Positions 56,034 to 64,000 of a DNA stretch of 64,000 bases are shown piece after piece; within the stretch, counting starts at the first letter, position 1, and every line of letters starts with the position of its first letter. A program made the position numbers and the translations under genes. The DNA is from Vespula vulgaris. Taxonomy: Eukaryota > Arthropoda > Insecta > Hymenoptera > Vespidae. The notes beneath the pieces were generated by a model. It ran no database searches. It saw only the letters and a program-made list of their open reading frames with translations, and was not told where the DNA came from. The stretch is taken from positions 5,380,584 through 5,444,583 of the forward strand of contig NC_066598.1 of assembly GCF_905475345.1 (NCBI RefSeq), given 5' to 3'.

Positions 56034-59000
56034 TTGGGTCTGGGTTGCGTCTGGGTTGCGTCTGGGTTGCGTCTGGGTTGCGTCTGGGTTGCGTCTGGGT
56101 TGCGTCTGGGTTGCGTCTGGGTTGCGTCTGGGTTGCGTCTGGGTTGCGTCTGGGTTGCGTCTGGGTTGCGTCTGGGTTGCGTCTGGGTTGCGTCTGGGTT
56201 GCGTCTGGGTTGCGTCTGGGTTGCGTCTGGGTTGCGTCTGGGTTGCGTCTGGGTTGCGTCTGGGTTGCGTCTGGGTTGCGTCTGGGTTGCGTCTGGGTTG
56301 CGTCTGGGTTGCGTCTGGGTTGCGTCTGGGTTGCGTCTGGGTTGCGTCTGGGTTGCGTCTGGGTTGCGTCTGGGTTGCGTCTGGGTTGCGTCTGGGTTGC
56401 GTCTGGGTTGCGTCTGGGTTGCGTCTGGGTTGCGTCTGGGTTGCGTCTGGGTTGCGTCTGGGTTGCGTCTGGGTTGCGTCTGGGTTGCGTCTGGGTTGCG
56501 TCTGGGTTGCGTCTGGGTTGCGTCTGGGTTGCGTCTGGGTTGCGTCTGGGTTGCGTCTGGGTTGCGTCTGGGTTGCGTCTGGGTTGCGTCTGGGTTGCGT
56601 CTGGGTTGCGTCTGGGTTGCGTCTGGGTTGCGTCTGGGTTGCGTCTGGGTTGCGTCTGGGTTGCGTCTGGGTTGCGTCTGGGTTGCGTCTGGGTTGCGTC
56701 TGGGTTGCGTCTGGGTTGCGTCTGGGTTGCGTCTGGGTTGCGTCTGGGTTGCGTCTGGGTTGCGTCTGGGTTGCGTCTGGGTTGCGTCTGGGTTGCGTCT
56801 GGGTTGCGTCTGGGTTGCGTCTGGGTTGCGTCTGGGTTGCGTCTGGGTTGCGTCTGGGTTGCGTCTGGGTTGCGTCTGGGTTGCGTCTGGGTTGCGTCTG
56901 GGTTGCGTCTGGGTTGCGTCTGGGTTGCGTCTGGGTTGCGTCTGGGTTGCGTCTGGGTTGCGTCTGGGTTGCGTCTGGGTTGCGTCTGGGTTGCGTCTGG
57001 GTTGCGTCTGGGTTGCGTCTGGGTTGCGTCTGGGTTGCGTCTGGGTTGCGTCTGGGTTGCGTCTGGGTTGCGTCTGGGTTGCGTCTGGGTTGCGTCTGGG
57101 TTGCGTCTGGGTTGCGTCTGGGTTGCGTCTGGGTTGCGTCTGGGTTGCGTCTGGGTTGCGTCTGGGTTGCGTCTGGGTTGCGTCTGGGTTGCGTCTGGGT
57201 TGCGTCTGGGTTGCGTCTGGGTTGCGTCTGGGTTGCGTCTGGGTTGCGTCTGGGTTGCGTCTGGGTTGCGTCTGGGTTGCGTCTGGGTTGCGTCTGGGTT
57301 GCGTCTGGGTTGCGTCTGGGTTGCGTCTGGGTTGCGTCTGGGTTGCGTCTGGGTTGCGTCTGGGTTGCGTCTGGGTTGCGTCTGGGTTGCGTCTGGGTTG
57401 CGTCTGGGTTGCGTCTGGGTTGCGTCTGGGTTGCGTCTGGGTTGCGTCTGGGTTGCGTCTGGGTTGCGTCTGGGTTGCGTCTGGGTTGCGTCTGGGTTGC
57501 GTCTGGGTTGCGTCTGGGTTGCGTCTGGGTTGCGTCTGGGTTGCGTCTGGGTTGCGTCTGGGTTGCGTCTGGGTTGCGTCTGGGTTGCGTCTGGGTTGCG
57601 TCTGGGTTGCGTCTGGGTTGCGTCTGGGTTGCGTCTGGGTTGCGTCTGGGTTGCGTCTGGGTTGCGTCTGGGTTGCGTCTGGGTTGCGTCTGGGTTGCGT
57701 CTGGGTTGCGTCTGGGTTGCGTCTGGGTTGCGTCTGGGTTGCGTCTGGGTTGCGTCTGGGTTGCGTCTGGGTTGCGTCTGGGTTGCGTCTGGGTTGCGTC
57801 TGGGTTGCGTCTGGGTTGCGTCTGGGTTGCGTCTGGGTTGCGTCTGGGTTGCGTCTGGGTTGCGTCTGGGTTGCGTCTGGGTTGCGTCTGGGTTGCGTCT
57901 GGGTTGCGTCTGGGTTGCGTCTGGGTTGCGTCTGGGTTGCGTCTGGGTTGCGTCTGGGTTGCGTCTGGGTTGCGTCTGGGTTGCGTCTGGGTTGCGTCTG
58001 GGTTGCGTCTGGGTTGCGTCTGGGTTGCGTCTGGGTTGCGTCTGGGTTGCGTCTGGGTTGCGTCTGGGTTGCGTCTGGGTTGCGTCTGGGTTGCGTCTGG
58101 GTTGCGTCTGGGTTGCGTCTGGGTTGCGTCTGGGTTGCGTCTGGGTTGCGTCTGGGTTGCGTCTGGGTTGCGTCTGGGTTGCGTCTGGGTTGCGTCTGGG
58201 TTGCGTCTGGGTTGCGTCTGGGTTGCGTCTGGGTTGCGTCTGGGTTGCGTCTGGGTTGCGTCTGGGTTGCGTCTGGGTTGCGTCTGGGTTGCGTCTGGGT
58301 TGCGTCTGGGTTGCGTCTGGGTTGCGTCTGGGTTGCGTCTGGGTTGCGTCTGGGTTGCGTCTGGGTTGCGTCTGGGTTGCGTCTGGGTTGCGTCTGGGTT
58401 GCGTCTGGGTTGCGTCTGGGTTGCGTCTGGGTTGCGTCTGGGTTGCGTCTGGGTTGCGTCTGGGTTGCGTCTGGGTTGCGTCTGGGTTGCGTCTGGGTTG
58501 CGTCTGGGTTGCGTCTGGGTTGCGTCTGGGTTGCGTCTGGGTTGCGTCTGGGTTGCGTCTGGGTTGCGTCTGGGTTGCGTCTGGGTTGCGTCTGGGTTGC
58601 GTCTGGGTTGCGTCTGGGTTGCGTCTGGGTTGCGTCTGGGTTGCGTCTGGGTTGCGTCTGGGTTGCGTCTGGGTTGCGTCTGGGTTGCGTCTGGGTTGCG
58701 TCTGGGTTGCGTCTGGGTTGCGTCTGGGTTGCGTCTGGGTTGCGTCTGGGTTGCGTCTGGGTTGCGTCTGGGTTGCGTCTGGGTTGCGTCTGGGTTGCGT
58801 CTGGGTTGCGTCTGGGTTGCGTCTGGGTTGCGTCTGGGTTGCGTCTGGGTTGCGTCTGGGTTGCGTCTGGGTTGCGTCTGGGTTGCGTCTGGGTTGCGTC
58901 TGGGTTGCGTCTGGGTTGCGTCTGGGTTGCGTCTGGGTTGCGTCTGGGTTGCGTCTGGGTTGCGTCTGGGTTGCGTCTGGGTTGCGTCTGGGTTGCGTCT

Positions 59001-62000
59001 GGGTTGCGTCTGGGTTGCGTCTGGGTTGCGTCTGGGTTGCGTCTGGGTTGCGTCTGGGTTGCGTCTGGGTTGCGTCTGGGTTGCGTCTGGGTTGCGTCTG
59101 GGTTGCGTCTGGGTTGCGTCTGGGTTGCGTCTGGGTTGCGTCTGGGTTGCGTCTGGGTTGCGTCTGGGTTGCGTCTGGGTTGCGTCTGGGTTGCGTCTGG
59201 GTTGCGTCTGGGTTGCGTCTGGGTTGCGTCTGGGTTGCGTCTGGGTTGCGTCTGGGTTGCGTCTGGGTTGCGTCTGGGTTGCGTCTGGGTTGCGTCTGGG
59301 TTGCGTCTGGGTTGCGTCTGGGTTGCGTCTGGGTTGCGTCTGGGTTGCGTCTGGGTTGCGTCTGGGTTGCGTCTGGGTTGCGTCTGGGTTGCGTCTGGGT
59401 TGCGTCTGGGTTGCGTCTGGGTTGCGTCTGGGTTGCGTCTGGGTTGCGTCTGGGTTGCGTCTGGGTTGCGTCTGGGTTGCGTCTGGGTTGCGTCTGGGTT
59501 GCGTCTGGGTTGCGTCTGGGTTGCGTCTGGGTTGCGTCTGGGTTGCGTCTGGGTTGCGTCTGGGTTGCGTCTGGGTTGCGTCTGGGTTGCGTCTGGGTTG
59601 CGTCTGGGTTGCGTCTGGGTTGCGTCTGGGTTGCGTCTGGGTTGCGTCTGGGTTGCGTCTGGGTTGCGTCTGGGTTGCGTCTGGGTTGCGTCTGGGTTGC
59701 GTCTGGGTTGCGTCTGGGTTGCGTCTGGGTTGCGTCTGGGTTGCGTCTGGGTTGCGTCTGGGTTGCGTCTGGGTTGCGTCTGGGTTGCGTCTGGGTTGCG
59801 TCTGGGTTGCGTCTGGGTTGCGTCTGGGTTGCGTCTGGGTTGCGTCTGGGTTGCGTCTGGGTTGCGTCTGGGTTGCGTCTGGGTTGCGTCTGGGTTGCGT
59901 CTGGGTTGCGTCTGGGTTGCGTCTGGGTTGCGTCTGGGTTGCGTCTGGGTTGCGTCTGGGTTGCGTCTGGGTTGCGTCTGGGTTGCGTCTGGGTTGCGTC
60001 TGGGTTGCGTCTGGGTTGCGTCTGGGTTGCGTCTGGGTTGCGTCTGGGTTGCGTCTGGGTTGCGTCTGGGTTGCGTCTGGGTTGCGTCTGGGTTGCGTCT
60101 GGGTTGCGTCTGGGTTGCGTCTGGGTTGCGTCTGGGTTGCGTCTGGGTTGCGTCTGGGTTGCGTCTGGGTTGCGTCTGGGTTGCGTCTGGGTTGCGTCTG
60201 GGTTGCGTCTGGGTTGCGTCTGGGTTGCGTCTGGGTTGCGTCTGGGTTGCGTCTGGGTTGCGTCAGGGTTGCGTCTGGGTTGCGTCTGGGTTGCGTCTGG
60301 GTTGCGTCTGGGTTGCGTCTGGGTTGCGTCTGGGTTGCGGCTGGGTTGCGTCTGGGTTGCGTCTGGGTTGCGTCTGGGTTGCGTCTGGGTTGCGTCTGGG
60401 TTGCGTCTGGGTTGCGTCTGGGTTGCGTCTGGGTTGCGTCTGGGTTGCGTCTGGGTTGCGTCTGGGTTGCGTCTGGGTTGCGTCTGGGTTGCGTCTGGGT
60501 TGCGTCTGGGTTGCGTCTGGGTTGCGTCTGGGTTGCGTCTGGGTTGCGTCTGGGTTGCGTCTGGGTTGCGTCTGGGTTGCGTCTGGGTTGCGTCTGGGTT
60601 GCGTCTGGGTTGCGTCTGGGTTGCGTCTGGGTTGCGTCTGGGTTGCGTCTGGGTTGCGTCTGGGTTGCGTCTGGGTTGCGTCTGGGTTGCGTCTGGGTTG
60701 CGTCTGGGTTGCGTCTGGGTTGCGTCTGGGTTGCGTCTGGGTTGCGTCTGGGTTGCGTCTGGGTTGCGTCTGGGTTGCGTCTGGGTTGCGTCTGGGTTGC
60801 GTCTGGGTTGCGTCTGGGTTGCGTCTGGGTTGCGTCTGGGTTGCGTCTGGGTTGCGTCTGGGTTGCGTCTGGGTTGCGTCTGGGTTGCGTCTGGGTTGCG
60901 TCTGGGTTGCGTCTGGGTTGCGTCTGGGTTGCGTCTGGGTTGCGTCTGGGTTGCGTCTGGGTTGCGTCTGGGTTGCGTCTGGGTTGCGTCTGGGTTGCGT
61001 CTGGGTTGCGTCTGGGTTGCGTCTGGGTTGCGTCTGGGTTGCGTCTGGGTTGCGTCTGGGTTGCGTCTGGGTTGCGTCTGGGTTGCGTCTGGGTTGCGTC
61101 TGGGTTGCGTCTGGGTTGCGTCTGGGTTGCGTCTGGGTTGCGTCTGGGTTGCGTCTGGGTTGCGTCTGGGTTGCGTCTGGGTTGCGTCTGGGTTGCGTCT
61201 GGGTTGCGTCTGGGTTGCGTCTGGGTTGCGTCTGGGTTGCGTCTGGGTTGCGTCTGGGTTGCGTCTGGGTTGCGTCTGGGTTGCGTCTGGGTTGCGTCTG
61301 GGTTGCGTCTGGGTTGCGTCTGGGTTGCGTCTGGGTTGCGTCTGGGTTGCGTCTGGGTTGCGTCTGGGTTGCGTCTGGGTTGCGTCTGGGTTGCGTCTGG
61401 GTTGCGTCTGGGTTGCGTCTGGGTTGCGTCTGGGTTGCGTCTGGGTTGCGTCTGGGTTGCGTCTGGGTTGCGTCTGGGTTGCGTCTGGGTTGCGTCTGGG
61501 TTGCGTCTGGGTTGCGTCTGGGTTGCGTCTGGGTTGCGTCTGGGTTGCGTCTGGGTTGCGTCTGGGTTGCGTCTGGGTTGCGTCTGGGTTGCGTCTGGGT
61601 TGCGTCTGGGTTGCGTCTGGGTTGCGTCTGGGTTGCGTCTGGGTTGCGTCTGGGTTGCGTCTGGGTTGCGTCTGGGTTGCGTCTGGGTTGCGTCTGGGTT
61701 GCGTCTGGGTTGCGTCTGGGTTGCGTCTGGGTTGCGTCTGGGTTGCGTCTGGGTTGCGTCTGGGTTGCGTCTGGGTTGCGTCTGGGTTGCGTCTGGGTTG
61801 CGTCTGGGTTGCGTCTGGGTTGCGTCTGGGTTGCGTCTGGGTTGCGTCTGGGTTGCGTCTGGGTTGCGTCTGGGTTGCGTCTGGGTTGCGTCTGGGTTGC
61901 GTCTGGGTTGCGTCTGGGTTGCGTCTGGGTTGCGTCTGGGTTGCGTCTGGGTTGCGTCTGGGTTGCGTCTGGGTTGCGTCTGGGTTGCGTCTGGGTTGCG

Positions 62001-64000
62001 TCTGGGTTGCGTCTGGGTTGCGTCTGGGTTGCGTCTGGGTTGCGTCTGGGTTGCGTCTGGGTTGCGTCTGGGTTGCGTCTGGGTTGCGTCTGGGTTGCGT
62101 CTGGGTTGCGTCTGGGTTGCGTCTGGGTTGCGTCTGGGTTGCGTCTGGGTTGCGTCTGGGTTGCGTCTGGGTTGCGTCTGGGTTGCGTCTGGGTTGCGTC
62201 TGGGTTGCGTCTGGGTTGCGTCTGGGTTGCGTCTGGGTTGCGTCTGGGTTGCGTCTGGGTTGCGTCTGGGTTGCGTCTGGGTTGCGTCTGGGTTGCGTCT
62301 GGGTTGCGTCTGGGTTGCGTCTGGGTTGCGTCTGGGTTGCGTCTGGGTTGCGTCTGGGTTGCGTCTGGGTTGCGTCTGGGTTGCGTCTGGGTTGCGTCTG
62401 GGTTGCGTCTGGGTTGCGTCTGGGTTGCGTCTGGGTTGCGTCTGGGTTGCGTCTGGGTTGCGTCTGGGTTGCGTCTGGGTTGCGTCTGGGTTGCGTCTGG
62501 GTTGCGTCTGGGTTGCGTCTGGGTTGCGTCTGGGTTGCGTCTGGGTTGCGTCTGGGTTGCGTCTGGGTTGCGTCTGGGTTGCGTCTGGGTTGCGTCTGGG
62601 TTGCGTCTGGGTTGCGTCTGGGTTGCGTCTGGGTTGCGTCTGGGTTGCGTCTGGGTTGCGTCTGGGTTGCGTCTGGGTTGCGTCTGGGTTGCGTCTGGGT
62701 TGCGTCTGGGTTGCGTCTGGGTTGCGTCTGGGTTGCGTCTGGGTTGCGTCTGGGTTGCGTCTGGGTTGCGTCTGGGTTGCGTCTGGGTTGCGTCTGGGTT
62801 GCGTCTGGGTTGCGTCTGGGTTGCGTCTGGGTTGCGTCTGGGTTGCGTCTGGGTTGCGTCTGGGTTGCGTCTGGGTTGCGTCTGGGTTGCGTCTGGGTTG
62901 CGTCTGGGTTGCGTCTGGGTTGCGTCTGGGTTGCGTCTGGGTTGCGTCTGGGTTGCGTCTGGGTTGCGTCTGGGTTGCGTCTGGGTTGCGTCTGGGTTGC
63001 GTCTGGGTTGCGTCTGGGTTGCGTCTGGGTTGCGTCTGGGTTGCGTCTGGGTTGCGTCTGGGTTGCGTCTGGGTTGCGTCTGGGTTGCGTCTGGGTTGCG
63101 TCTGGGTTGCGTCTGGGTTGCGTCTGGGTTGCGTCTGGGTTGCGTCTGGGTTGCGTCTGGGTTGCGTCTGGGTTGCGTCTGGGTTGCGTCTGGGTTGCGT
63201 CTGGGTTGCGTCTGGGTTGCGTCTGGGTTGCGTCTGGGTTGCGTCTGGGTTGCGTCTGGGTTGCGTCTGGGTTGCGTCTGGGTTGCGTCTGGGTTGCGTC
63301 TGGGTTGCGTCTGGGTTGCGTCTGGGTTGCGTCTGGGTTGCGTCTGGGTTGCGTCTGGGTTGCGTCTGGGTTGCGTCTGGGTTGCGTCTGGGTTGCGTCT
63401 GGGTTGCGTCTGGGTTGCGTCTGGGTTGCGTCTGGGTTGCGTCTGGGTTGCGTCTGGGTTGCGTCTGGGTTGCGTCTGGGTTGCGTCTGGGTTGCGTCTG
63501 GGTTGCGTCTGGGTTGCGTCTGGGTTGCGTCTGGGTTGCGTCTGGGTTGCGTCTGGGTTGCGTCTGGGTTGCGTCTGGGTTGCGTGGTCTGGGTTGCGTC
63601 TGGGTTGCGTCTGGGTTGCGTCTGGGTTGCGTCTGGGTTGCGTCTGGGTTGCGTCTGGGTTGCGTCTGGGTTGCGTCTGGGTTGCGTCTGGGTTGCGTCT
63701 GGGTTGCGTCTGGGTTGCGTCTGGGTTGCGTCTGGGTTGCGTCTGGGTTGCGTCTGGGTTGCGTCTGGGTTGCGTCTGGGTTGCGTCTGGGTTGCGTCTG
63801 GGTTGCGTCTGGGTTGCGTCTGGGTTGCGTCTGGGTTGCGTCTGGGTTGCGTCTGGGTTGCGTCTGGGTTGCGTCTGGGTTGCGTCTGGGTTGCGTCTGG
63901 GTTGCGTCTGGGTTGCGTCTGGGTTGCGTCTGGGTTGCGTCTGGGTTGCGTCTGGGTTGCGTCTGGGTTGCGTCTGGGTTGCGTCTGGGTTGCGTCTGGG
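56034..64000 (+). repeat. Telomere: (TTGCGTCTGGG)n
   Basis: After one TTGGGTCTGGG unit at 56034-56044, 7956 bp consist of 722 units of 11 bp and one of 14 bp, ending exactly at a unit border. Only three deviations were found: TTGCGTCAGGG at 60258-60268, TTGCGGCTGGG at 60335-60345, and the 14-mer TTGCGTGGTCTGGG at 63580-63593. The G-rich strand points rightward, as expected for a right chromosome end extended by telomerase. Spacing between GGG runs is 8 nt. The canonical insect TTAGG is absent. No telomere-targeting retrotransposon (TRAS/SART type) interrupts the array. It is not visible whether base 64000 is the chromosome end or only the window end. Confidence 0.95.

Overview
The window reads as the end of a eukaryotic chromosome, most likely from a hymenopteran insect. 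No protein-coding gene, tRNA or rRNA could be supported. The right 8 kb is an almost pure telomere of the 11-bp motif TTGCGTCTGGG, with the G-rich strand running 5'->3' to the right, so the physical end lies at or beyond base 64000 and the centromere side is to the left. The taxonomic call is inference: unusual long G-rich telomere motifs are known from Hymenoptera, but I cannot confirm from memory which taxon carries this exact one.

Layout, centromere side to tip: (1) 1-45497, a head-to-tail array of an AT-rich satellite of about 2.07 kb, with 22 complete or internally deleted monomers plus partial ones at both ends. (2) 45498-46470, a roughly 1 kb single-copy spacer with a diverged 90-bp direct duplication, a TATA/Inr-like site and a CTCF-like motif. 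(3) 46471-54376, a CpG-rich 49/51-bp minisatellite in which almost every unit carries the perfect CRE palindrome TGACGTCA (about 150 copies), with degenerate edges. (4) 54377-55600, a second spacer with a small AT-rich minisatellite and then an increasingly telomere-like purine/TG-rich stretch. (5) 55601-56033, degenerate telomere-like 12- and 13-mers arranged in a 37-bp higher-order repeat. (6) 56034-64000, the telomere: one TTGGGTCTGGG unit, then 723 units with only three deviations.

The satellite shows its amplification history. Monomers 1-5 alternate in an A-B-A-B-A pattern with about 4.17 kb periodicity. Monomers 10-22 form a younger homogenised family with a 6.21 kb (three-monomer) duplication. 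Monomer 7 has an internal deletion of about 527 bp. Short open frames recur with the monomers, but their differences are not those of selected proteins and I treat them as non-coding.

The most interesting parts are the non-canonical telomere with its inward gradient of decay, and the CRE array. A spacer with a TATA/Inr-like site and a CTCF-like motif, then a CpG-dense tandem array, then the telomere, all suitably oriented, recalls vertebrate TERRA promoters. That parallel is a hypothesis, not something the sequence proves.
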